A stretch of DNA of 64,000 nucleotides from Gnetum montanum (taxonomy: Eukaryota; Streptophyta; Gnetopsida; Gnetales; Gnetaceae). Location of the stretch: positions 406,759 through 470,758 of the forward strand of contig MNCI01016353.1 of the NCBI GenBank assembly GCA_015680685.1. The letters run 5' to 3'. The notes beneath the pieces are model-generated. The model had not been told where the DNA came from, searched no databases, and saw only the letters and a list, made by a program, of their open reading frames with translations. The position numbers and the translations under genes are program-made. Shown piece after piece: positions 33,582 to 44,099 of the stretch (within the stretch, counting starts at the first letter, position 1; each line of letters starts with the position of its first letter).

Positions 33582-35990
33582 TACATCAAAAGTCTAGCTT
33601 ACCTTTCTAATAACTATTGTCTTTGGTTTATGTTTCATCTAATGAATTTAGCTTGTAAGTAATGCCAAAAATCATTGTGTATTGCATAGGAAAGGAAGCT
33701 TCACTTCAAGGATAGTAGTGGAATGAAAAAAAAAAACAGCCAGCCAAAGGTCTACCACATTGGGTAAGTATTGCAGATAAATTTCAATGATTTCAAAACT
33801 AAGCCACAGGAAAAGAGCGACATTGTTCCTTGGATACAATTTCAACATGAAACGTAATCCACTTTTGAAAAAATGTTATAATAAAAGAAATTTTTTGTGA
33901 TATTAGGTTTTCACTAGATGCTTTTGACTCAAGGGTGTACCACCCAAGTAAATTTTTTCCCCTCTGTAAATGGTTCATTTTTTAGACAAGTGGATTCATA
34001 TTTATATATACTTATCAAAAAATTTTGTTATTTCGGAGGAAACCATACAATCATCATTGCACATAACTTCGAATAGCTTGGCATTTGAGGAGAGAAACAT
34101 TGCCCCTTGGCTACAATTTCCACATGAAAGGTAATCTATTTTTGAACAACAGTTTTGATCAAAGAATTTGTCTATGGTATTGGGTTTTGACAGAGTACTT
34201 TTAATTTAGGACAATATTGGGATGTCAAGCCCTACAGTAAAGCAATCATTTGAGTTTATTTCTTTTCTTTATCAACAAGCTTAGTTGTTGGCACTTATCA
34301 CATACACTATGATTGTGATGCATATAACTCAAGTGTTGAAGTTTAGATAGATTGGAAGAAACCTTGATTTATTTGTTGTCTTTGTGATCCATCATTTTTA
34401 TCCCTATTGATAAATTTGTATTTACTGATGTCAATTACTTGTTGGTTTCTTATAAAAATACACAGCTCTATCNCGATGTCAATTACTTGTTGGTTTCTTA
34501 TAAAAATACACAGCTCTATCTACAATTTTAAGGTCAAGGCAGGGCCTGGGCATTAATAATTTGTTTCTTTTTTTCCCTTATTTTTTCCAGTTTCTTCAAA
34601 GAGTGTTATAACGTCCAGCTTATCTCTTTTGCTAATCATTTTTTTTATATGTATGTTTGATTACGTAAATTCATATCAGTTCATTGATAAGGGTTACATG
34701 TGGTTATTTTGATAATGAACTGTTTTCTCTTTAGTTTGCTGATAGTTCTTCTTTCAAATCGTATATCAATTATATATATCAGAATTAGGATGAGGCTTTC
34801 TCCAAGTGATCCATTTTATATATAATTGAAATGAATTTCAAGGACATTTTTATGATCTTGTTTCTTCATCTATGAAAAATGTGAGTTTTTTTAATTAATG
34901 TTTGAAAATGGAGATGACATCATCATCCTAGCCTTTATTATCTATAATCAAAGGATAGTACAACTCTATAAAGAAGCATATTTCTCAAAGAGTTTACAAA
35001 AAAAGTTTTATAGTTGGCCAAAGAACGCAATTTCCCAGAAAAATGATTTACTAGTTTCTCAGCAGAATTCTGTGTAACACTTTTTAAAATTGTTGTTGGA
35101 ATCAAAGATAGGCTTATCTATGATTAAGTTGGTTTTGTGTTTATAGACTTGATTCCCCCTTGCCTAAAATATATCTTTGGATAAACAGTTTCGAAATACC
35201 AATAACAAATATACCACATAAAGAATACATTTCTTTGACTCCTTGCTAATGTCATCCCTTTTACTGCACACTCAAAACTAAGCTATGTACTATACTGCAT
35301 TCAAGTAAACTAGAAACTAGAGACATATTGAATAGAGAAATAATGATATATAAAGAGTAAAAACAATAGTGAAGAATTGCTCATTAGTAGTACCAACATA
35401 GGGTGTTGTATGTATGCTGTAGCTTGTCCCCTAAATGTTAAACTGTCCTTGAAAATTTATTAATGTAAGAATAGTGATATTCATCTTTTGGAAAAACCCT
35501 TTCCATCAAACTTTAGCCATTTGTTATATAGTGTTATGTGTCCACAAACGTCTAATCCTAAAAGGCTTATTTTTCAAAAAGTCACAAAATTGGGTTTGAA
35601 TCCCAAACATCATATTCAAGAAACATGTATTGCTAGACATTTTCCATCATTAGAATGGACAAGGAAACTTTCATAGAATTTAGCATGTCTCTAATGATAG
35701 TGGAAAACAGTGTTTTCTTCGTGACTATGTTGAGTTCTAAGTTTATCAAAGAAGAATCCAGAGTTGATTTGGATATTATGAATACCATGAAACCGAATAA
35801 TCCATAGTGTCAGACTTTTCAAGAAGCATCCATGGTACAAAACAATAAATATGATGAATATTAAGCCGATAAATGATAAATATATGGGCATTGAGGAAAA
35901 AATTGAAAGAGATTTGATGACATCAATGACTTGGAGAATTCTTCTAAGGCATTGTATTAGTAATACATTATCATCATGAAAATTTGATGA
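33582..35990. other. diverged continuation of module X, then featureless AT-rich DNA
   Basis: 33640-33780 matches the part of module X around 19890-20045 (including AAATCATTGCATATTGCATGG-like text and a GGGTAAGT donor). 33805-33925 and 34085-34205 are diverged duplicates of each other. No ORF. From about 34560 on I see nothing definable. Confidence 0.5.
34427..34520 (+). repeat. 46-bp duplication flanking a single N
   Basis: 34427-34472 and 34475-34520 are identical 46-mers separated by NC. This looks like an unmerged overlap at a contig join rather than a biological repeat. Confidence 0.85.
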
Positions 35991-36776
35991 TATCCCTTGA
36001 ACTCGTAGCCCACCATAGAGCTAGAATAAGGGCCAAGTGCCATCCCTGACATCCCCTCCTCAAAGACTCAATGAAGAACTTCAACAAATTGACTGAACAT
36101 GATTCCTTCATATAACAAAGGAACATGAAATGAATTCCTTGCAACTTCCAAACATTCGTAGACTGGACAACGTACATGTCGATAAGCTCCACCGCTTGCC
36201 ACAACATAGGCAACACTGGTTTTGACACCTGCCCACTTGCTGTGCTAGGGTGATTAATTAGAAAGAAAGCCACTACATCATGTAGCCCATGAGCAAAAGG
36301 AAAAATCACTTCATCGAGGGTAGGAATGCCCAAGTAATCTACAATCCCTTATTCAATAAGGCTAATAGTTACCCTGGAAAACAAGTGCAATCCCCCCTCC
36401 AATTGTTGTAAAAGGTAGCGTCTAAGAAATCAGGGTCCCCAACCAGCAACAATAGAAAATCAGCCCAAACCATCTTCTGTACAATCTTCCATAACTCCCT
36501 CTTTTGTCAAAAATATGTTGCCTCCAGGTCGAATGTCAAAGTCCCACCCATGGTAGCATAGACCTTGCTCCACAATCTAGATGCTAAGTGCACAACCAAC
36601 TCAAGAGTAACAACATGCTCAAACTAGAAAACCTTCACATTCCTAGCTTTCCAAATATGTCACAACATCGACATGGTAATTGCCACTAGCACTGAAGAGG
36701 CAAGAGGAACTTCATCATGTCATGTTAGAAATCAATTAGACCAATCTCTATATGGTCCAAAAGTTGCATCACTAGA
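35990..36776 (-). pseudogene. LINE copy 1, 3' part of ORF2 (C-terminal)
   Basis: The minus strand reads the C-terminal zf-RVT region of an L1-type ORF2, for example IWKARNVKVF near 36664-36635 followed by a frame with stops. At 36777 it is cut by LTR element B and it resumes at 42399. Sequence near 36673-36778 matches 44100-44210 of LINE copy 2. The left limit near 35990 is approximate; no clear poly-T was found. Confidence 0.6.
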
Positions 36777-37632
36777 TGATAAGGGGGGAGGTACCCCTAC
36801 ATTCAACCATACGAATACGAGTGTTCACACACGATCCGGTCAAACTCCATGGATAGGCTAGTTGTGGTATTTAGATAGTTACACGTTGATCGCAATTCGC
36901 TGTCTTCCCACCTGGACTAGTATTTGCTTTGTCACATATGGTTTAGTCCAGAGTGAGGCGTATGATGTGATCCTAAACTAGTACTACTCCTAGAGACAAT
37001 GGAAAATAATCTTGATTAAACTAATAAGCAATAGGAAATGAAGTCTAAGCTAGCCTAAGTGCGATGAGCATTTGTTTCTTAATCATCTGTACACATCTTG
37101 GACCTCGTGCATGACTACTATTGGGATTACCAAGCATAGATCCTAGGTACGCCACTGGGTTACCAAGTAGTTACACTTAAATGCTCGTGATTAAGTCGTA
37201 CTCATTTCGCAGTTAACAATAAGAATAGTAAATGATGGTAAAGAAATATTAACTAAGAAAAAAATAAATAATACTAACAATTAACAATAATAATTAAACA
37301 ATTAAAACTAAGTGAATGCTGGAATGATGAAGTAATCTCAATCTTTATTTCCGGTCATGTGCGCGTCCAAGTACGTCACACTTGAATAAAGGTGTCGTAC
37401 AATTACAAGCATCACACTGCAGGCATGCACTGGGAAAATATTCTAACTCCTACAAAGACAAAATGCAAGGGCTTCGCTACAACTACTAGAAAGGTACTTA
37501 GGCTTGGCGGAGGGCCACTTATTTATAGGCTAAAATAGGCTTTGCGTAAACAGGGCCACGTCGACGCGGCAGCGTATATGGGGCCCTGTATACGCAGCCT
37601 AGTTGACGCATCGACTACCTAACGCTTCATCA
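36777..37632 (-). repeat. element B 3' LTR
   Basis: 856 bp, closely matched by 41537-42398. Its U3 has GTCGACGCG and GTATATGGGG-type text in place of the GCGATATCGC array of A and D, marking B as a different subfamily. Confidence 0.88.
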
Positions 37633-39650
37633 TACCCCCACGACTGAATAACAACTCGTCTTCGAGTCAAAGAAAGTGAGGAACAAGCTCAATTGAATAC
37701 ACAGTGGATAGGTATGGGATTATTGACTGACTAGAAATTTATTCATGATGCAGTGAAGAATTAAACAAAATTTGGACACAGACATAAAAGATAAAACTTG
37801 TGGAACTCATGGGGTTCCCGGTAGTGGTGGCTCCTCCATGGGTGCCTTTCCTTTGTCTTGTGCATCAGGCTTCTGAGATTGATATCATTGAAGAAGCACC
37901 TAACGTTTCTCCTCTTCTATTTGAGGATTAGGAGCCGTCCATGTTGATGTTTCAATGTTTGATGGAGTCGGCACTTTTCATGGACATGGCAGCTATAGGA
38001 ACACTTGATTGGCCTTGACACGCCATGCCGCAAATAGCTGTCATTCCTCTTCATAGGCTTGGGCCCTGACCTCTCCTCCCTTTGCTTGGATAGATTATGC
38101 AGTAATAGAATTTTCATGATGGATGTTGAATGATTGCCTTCTACTCTGCATGTTCTACATGAGGTCCTTGGCCTCTACCTCCCCTAGGTTGTTTAGTTGC
38201 ACCTTGAGAAGGTCCTCCTTGTTGTCTTCTTTTAGGGTCCATCTATAATCACAAAAAGATCAATTGTTAGTAAGGTTATTGAAAAAAGTTCAATGATTTC
38301 ATACCTTACTCATTGCCTTTAATAAATGTTGCATTCTTTACTTAGTGTGATTTTAGAGTTAGAAATTTTTCAAGGAAGTTGCCCTAACAGTTTAATGTTG
38401 GACCTAGTTTTGAGGAACGTTTGATAAAATGATGACAAAGAAAAGAATAGATTTGACAATGAAATACTCAGAGGGTATAAGATGATGTGGTGGTGTGCAA
38501 CAAGTACAAATTACAAAAGTCACGCAAGTGGGTCGTCCCCAAAGCAGGTTCCAACCTATATGCCCTTGCGTAACCACACCTTAATATGTTCATAGGCACT
38601 AGAAGGGTTAAATGTAATCTATATCGATGCAAAAAAACACACACATGTTGATACCACCGTGATGAGGTATGAATTCAATGTTGTACAAGACATGAGTCAC
38701 AAATACATGAACAACGAGATGGGATGAATCGGAGAAGGGATTGCAGAGATTGGGACGTGAGGTAACTGACTCAGGGCACAATGAATCTTGAGTGTAGGGC
38801 ATGATTAATGTGTCATTAGCCCTTTGCTCCAAAATCAAGACCAAGTCCATTCCTTCGATCAGTGACATCGCATTGTTTCATCCAATAATGGGCAATCGTA
38901 AGAACACAATGACAGCAAGGCATATGATCATTTGGCGTTTTCTGCAAGGGAGGAGTGACTTGGAATTTCTTTGCAGCATACTTTTTATTTGGCCACTTTG
39001 GCACACACTCTTCTCTCTCTCTCTCTCTCTCTCTTTGTGTGCCTTTAATACTCTTTCCTCCATTTTTCATTAGATCTACAAGGATCTTAGTACAACCGTG
39101 CTACACGATAGCACCTATAGATGTCACCAAAGAGAATCCACAAGTTCCCTTGATGTCACACCCTGGCCATTCCCTCTTAGGCCATCATTTTTCACTCTAG
39201 GCATAATGAGCACAAAATTACTTTAAGTTTTAATGATGTCAAGAATACCATTATACCCAGAGTAGAACCTCTTATTAATAGAATGGTTGGGTGGATGTGA
39301 TGGGCTCACTGTTCAAATAATTAGTCACCTAATACTTGATAGCATAGAACAACACCTTAACCAACGAGTCACATGAGTGTTTTATTCGTAGATGAGATTA
39401 CTCATAAAAAAAATAAAAAGACAAAAAGATAAAATAATAAATTAAAAGGTGAAAAACTGGAAAACAAAAAGTTGAAAAATTAAAGAAACTATAAAAACAT
39501 TTGTTAATTTTGTGTTGTTAGAATGGAGGATACCCCCCATAACTAAATAGTTGAGCATGGCTAGAATTAATAAATGGAAGGTGGGGATCTTTGCATGTTG
39601 AAAATATTAAGACCTGGTCATACTTACCCCATTGGGGTTCACACACTTGA
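37633..39650. other. internal region of element B with remnants of a 3' ORF
   Basis: Mostly broken frames. The stretch at about 38060-38260 (minus) aligns with 63220-63390 in element E (the part before the finger-like basic N-terminus). It also holds a (TC)n microsatellite at 39012-39035. No pol motif was found. Confidence 0.5.
39012..39035 (+). repeat. (TC)12-type microsatellite
   Basis: Uninterrupted CT dinucleotides inside element B. Confidence 0.95.
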
Positions 39651-40290
39651 TTAGAGTTGACATAGTNGTTGGAGTATTGAGTGGTGGCCTTGATAAGGTA
39701 ACATGAGGTGTTGGGTTCGAAGAGGAAGATGCACCATAGTGTTGGATTTGTGCTGAGTTGGTGGATGTAGTGGTTTCTGAACTGTGGTGTCCCTTTCGAT
39801 GGTCACGTCTAAAGAAGGGATACCTTCGATGTTGTGAAGGACCTCCACTATTGTTGACAGTAGCAGCACAAGTAACATTTTTGGGTTGGTGCTATGGTGC
39901 AAAATCTTCTGGCATAGCTGGTGGTGATGTAGAAGGGGGTGAAGTATGAGAATATTGAGCTTGAGGAGAAGTGTAAGGCACATGAGGTGGTGATCTTATT
40001 GGAGAGGACATGGGTGGATAGTACTTGGGAGAATGATAATGATGAGGTGAGGTAGAGGATGTTGATCTTGTTGGAGAAACAAGGTATTGAACATAATAAG
40101 CATTTGGCACTGGGACATATGAAGGGTATGGTTTAGTTGGCAGTGGCCTCTCCCACGACTGAGTTTTTTGCCATTGTGGTTGGATAGAGAATTTTTGTAC
40201 GAACTCTAGATGTAACATTCCTCCCCAATGCTCATGTAAATGTGACAAGATTGGACATTGACCTTTGGGGTTATTGTACAATCAAATATT
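39651..40290 (-). pseudogene. gag finger and Pro/Ser/Tyr-rich tail of element B
   Basis: Near 40290-40235 the minus strand reads a Cys/His finger related to that of A and D (YNNPKGQCPILSHL) with the second Cys position replaced by a stop. A tail rich in Pro, Ser, Tyr and His runs to about 39900. A further fragment at 39983-39651 is in another frame. A single N is at 39667. No DSG protease box was found. Confidence 0.55.
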
Positions 40291-40635
40291 ACATTGATAC
40301 GTATGATTGACAGTTGAGTTCTTATCCTTATTCTCTTGAACCCTTCTTTCTGATTATTGCATGGTGTCCTATCCTGTTTCTTGATTTGGCATAGTTTTTC
40401 CTCTAATAATGTTGGCATATTCTCCCCATCTTTCATGTACCTAGTCTATCATGTTATTTATCTTTGCCTCAATTTCATCTAGTGATTGTAGGATTGGCAA
40501 AGATGATTCCACCTCCTTGAAGTGAGTTGATTTCTCCTCTTCATGATCATGGACCCTTGTTAAGTTAAGATTTTGGTCTTGTTGAGAACCTTCAACATTC
40601 TCCCATTTGGATATTTCTCCTTCTTCTTTTGCTAT

Positions 40636-41397
40636 CTACTTAATAAGCTCTTGGAGTTGATGGGTTTGTAGCTCATATAGTTGACCTTGGGCGTACATCC
40701 CTAGGGTCTCCCTTATTTCATTACGGAGTCCATCTACGATATGATACATTAGCCTCTCCTCGGAGAACCCATGGCCTGGGTACTCATTTAATAGTGCATA
40801 ATATCTTTCTAAGGCCATGTCCAAGGGTTCATGTTGTGCTTTTTTCCATTCTTGGATTTGTCTCCTCAAGGATGATACTCTTACATAGGTTTGATATATT
40901 TCATTGAAAATTTCTACCATTGTCGGCCAATGTCGAATTGATTTTGGTTTTAACGAACTATACCATACTTTTTCTTGGCCAACGATTCTCAGAGGAAAGA
41001 GCTTAAATTTTTGCCACCCATTATCAGTATTGTTCCATGTATAGGCATCGTAGAAGGCTTGTAAATGTTGTTGCAAATCTAAATCATAGCCTCTTGAAAA
41101 CTTGGGAAAGTTGTTTAAGTTAAGCATGGGTAGACAACTTTCCTTACGATGCTTGCAGGCTATTCGAACAGCCTCTTGTATTTTCGTTAAGCTTGTAGTG
41201 GCCAGTAGGGGTTCATTGTTATTAGGTATGTCATGCAATTGTGAGTTGGGATGATGTTGTTTGCGTTGATGCTCATAAGAAGCCCCTACATCAGATTGGG
41301 TACTCCAAACTTCATCTTCATTATCATATAATTTGTTGGTTTTCCAATGAATTGCCTCACTAGTTGTTGCATTTTCATAGTCTTGTGGGAGAGACAT
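40636..41397 (-). CDS. gag protein of element B (253 residues, open)
   Basis: Starts MSLPQDYENATTSE, 140 bases inside the right (5') LTR. It has a charged, low-complexity N-terminus, then the Retrotrans_gag core at about residues 75-235: HLQAFYDAYTWNN, KFKLFPLRIVGQEKVWYSSL, IFNEIYQTYVRVSSLRRQI and PLDMALERYYALL. It stops at 40636, before the finger, which is read in another frame. The product would form particles and package RNA. It is the best-preserved gag in the window, although whether the element still moves cannot be judged. Confidence 0.75.
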   Translation of the reverse strand: MSLPQDYENATTSEAIHWKTNKLYDNEDEVWSTQSDVGASYEHQRKQHHPNSQLHDIPNNNEPLLATTSLTKIQEAVRIACKHRKESCLPMLNLNNFPKFSRGYDLDLQQHLQAFYDAYTWNNTDNGWQKFKLFPLRIVGQEKVWYSSLKPKSIRHWPTMVEIFNEIYQTYVRVSSLRRQIQEWKKAQHEPLDMALERYYALLNEYPGHGFSEERLMYHIVDGLRNEIRETLGMYAQGQLYELQTHQLQELIK

Positions 41398-41514
41398 GGT
41401 TGTAAATTTGTGTGTGATTTAATTACAATTATTATTATTATTTTTCAAAAAGATATATCATCAAGGCTTTGTTATAGCGATCTTGTATGATGTAACTAAT
41501 CTAAATAACTAGCA

Positions 41515-41535
41515 CCATCCTCGACAACGGTGCCA
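41515..41535 (-). other. primer-binding site of element B, tRNA-Asp type
   Basis: The minus strand reads TGGCACCGTTGTCGAGGATG beginning one base inside the LTR. The plant gypsy PBS complementary to tRNA-Asp begins TGGCGCCGTTGCCGGGGA; three differences in that span are all transitions. Its position fixes the element's orientation. Confidence 0.8.
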
Positions 41536-41536
41536 A

Positions 41537-42398
41537 TGATGAGTGGTGAGGTACCCCTACACTCAACCATACGAATACGAGCGTTCATGCACGATCTGGT
41601 TGAACTCAATGGATAGGCTAGTTGTGGTATCTAGAGAGTTACATGTTGATCACAGTTCACTATCTTACCACCTGGACTAGTATTTGCTTTGTCACGTATG
41701 GTTTAATCCAGAGTGAGGTGTATGATGTGATCCTAAACTAGTGCTACACCTAGAGACAATGGAAAATAATCTTGATTAAACTAATAAGTAATAGGAAATG
41801 AAGTCTAAGCTAGCCTAAGTGCGATGAGCATCCGTTCCTTAATCATTCGTACACATCTTGGACCATCGTGCATGACTACTACTGGGATTACCAAGTGTAG
41901 ATCCTAGGTACGCTACTGGGTTACCAAGTAGTCACACTTAAATGCTGGTGGTTAAGTCATACTCATTCCGTAGTTAACAACAAGAATAGTAAATGCTGGT
42001 AAAGAAATATTAACTAAGAAAATAATAAATAACAATAACAATTAACAATAATAATTAAACAATTAAAACTAAGTGAATGCTGCAATGATGAAGTAATCTC
42101 AATCTTTATTTCCAGTCATGTTTGTGTCCAAGTATGTTACACTTGAATAAAGGTGCCATACAATTACAAGCATCACACTACGGGCATGCACTCGGAAAAT
42201 ATTCTAACTCCTATGAAAAAAAATGCAAGGGCTTCACTACAACTACTAAAAAGGTACCTAGGTGTGGTGGAGGGCCACTTATTTATAGGCTAAAACAAGC
42301 TCTGCATAAACGTGGCCACATCGACGCATGGAGGGATGTGTCGAAGAGGCCCCATATATGCAGCCTAGTCGACACATCGACTACCTAGCGCTTCATTA
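41537..42398 (-). repeat. element B 5' LTR
   Basis: 862 bp, starts TGATGAG and ends CTTCATTA. Confidence 0.88.
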
Positions 42399-44078
42399 CC
42401 AAAGGTGCCCAAGTAGCTCGTCTATGCTAGGAAAATATACGAATCCCAAGGTAGGATTTTTTCTCTACAGCTGATATCATCCCTAAAGATTGACAAACTT
42501 GTCAATGGACTAAAACCTTTGTGTTGAAATAAGGGACGGCCAACATGTCTAGATTTGGTCAAAATCCCACCTCATTAGCCATCTATTCTAGCACCTGATT
42601 AATCACCTTGGCCTATGGAACTTAGCCCTTGTCATAATGACTATGTCATCAGCATAGTGCTTAGTGATACACGTGTGTCCCACAGTGTTCACACCTTAGA
42701 CCCCCTCCTCCCCAAGATAGGATTTCATCATATCCATAATCATAATAAATAGATATGGGAATAGGGGGTCCCCTTACCGCAACCCCCTAATAGAGGAGAA
42801 AAATGCCCAAAGACCCCCATTAAGGTCAAACGAGGAAGCATTGGTGCTTTGCATACTTAAACAAAGATCCAAAAAGTACATATTGATACCTTTTTGTAGC
42901 ATAACATCCTTCATGACCTACCAATTGATCGTGTCATAAGCTTTTGCGATGTCAACTTTTACACACAGGCTCAGAAATTTAGCACTGTGAATGGAGTGAA
43001 TCGCTTCTTGCAACATGATGAGAATATGCTCCTATATGAACCTATCCTTAACAAATCCAACCTGATTTTCTCCCACCAAGGTTGGCATGTACAATTGTAG
43101 TTTCTTAACTAGGACCTTAGCAAAAATCCAAAGCAGCATATTGTATACACCAATTGGCTGATAATGAGCAGGCAGCATGGAGTTGGACTTCTTGGGCAAC
43201 AAAACAATCCTCAAACAATTAATCTTCTTTCGCACTTGTCCCCATATAAGCATAAGATTAAAAGCATCAAGTAAATTAGGGCCTAGAATATCCAAAAATT
43301 ATTTGAAAAATTCAATTTTCCAGCCATTTGACCTTGGAGCACTTCCAATTTTCATCAATACTAACGCCATGGAAAGTTCTATAGCAGAGATGGGAGCGAC
43401 AAGAGGAACATTGTCCTGCTCATTAAGCACTCAATGGACCCTAGCCAATAGTGGGGAGGACTCTCTCCTAGACCACACAACATTCCAAAAGGTTTGCATC
43501 TTGTGAGCAATTTCCTATGGCTAGTGAAGCTGTGTTGTCCCCCTACTCAACGAAGAGATCCTCTTATTGGTGTAGTTGTCCTTTGCAGCTATGAAAAAGA
43601 ACCACGTGTTCTTGTTGCCATCATTGAGCCATCAAATCCTTGATCTCTCCCTCCAATAGACTTCCTCCTACTTCGCAAGAGCATGTAACTCCAGCAATAG
43701 ACAATGCTCCTCCTCTTCCAACACCTCCCCTTGCTCTTATCTACTTTGAATAGCGGCCAATTGAGTTTGAAGCCTATGTTGAGTTAATGTGAAGGGGTAC
43801 TTTTGATCTAAAGGTAGGCCCTTTATCAACATTTTCAACAAGTTGAGACCTAATTTCAAGAAATTGCTCAAGTTAAGATAAGATTCATCATACCCAACCC
43901 AAATATCTTCAACCATCTTGTGCAGCCATGGCTTCAGTAACCAGGGTCGTTCAAAATGAAAAGGAGTCGGGGTCAGCTTCCATGATAGTTGAATTGAGCA
44001 CACTAATGCCCAATGGTTCAAGGCTTTCCTCACTTTGCAAGTGAGATGTAGCTCCTATTCTTAGAACATTTCTGCATG
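42399..44078 (-). pseudogene. LINE copy 1, reverse-transcriptase part, 5'-truncated
   Basis: Continuation of 35990-36776 beyond element B. The minus strand shows the catalytic YADD (42645-42656), the RGLR-stop-GDPLFPYLF box near 42790-42735 with the usual Gln replaced by a stop, and at 43295-43032 the early RT region (LPAHYQPIGVYNMLLWIFAKVL, two parts of a 22-residue block). Homology with copy 2 stops near 44078, which corresponds to about 45885, inside the endonuclease. This is a typical 5' truncation for a LINE insertion. Many stops; dead. Confidence 0.75.
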
Positions 44079-44099
44079 AACCCATAGGGAGCACTAGCC

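Larger units (their letters stand above)
36777..42398 (-). mobile_element. LTR retrotransposon B, non-autonomous (gag only), inserted in LINE copy 1
   Basis: LTRs at 36777-37632 and 41537-42398 bound 5.6 kb. The ends are TGATAAG/TGATGAG and CTTCATCA/CTTCATTA. Flanks CTAGA (36772-36776) and CCAAA (42399-42403) differ only by two transitions and fit a decayed 5-bp target duplication. The PBS lies beside the right LTR and a GGGGGTA tract (minus strand) beside the left one. The sole large frame is gag (41397-40636); a Pro/Ser-rich part follows, and no protease, reverse transcriptase or integrase was recognised. The sequence near 38060-38260 matches the 3'-terminal ORF of element E, so B probably had it too. 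Confidence 0.88.
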
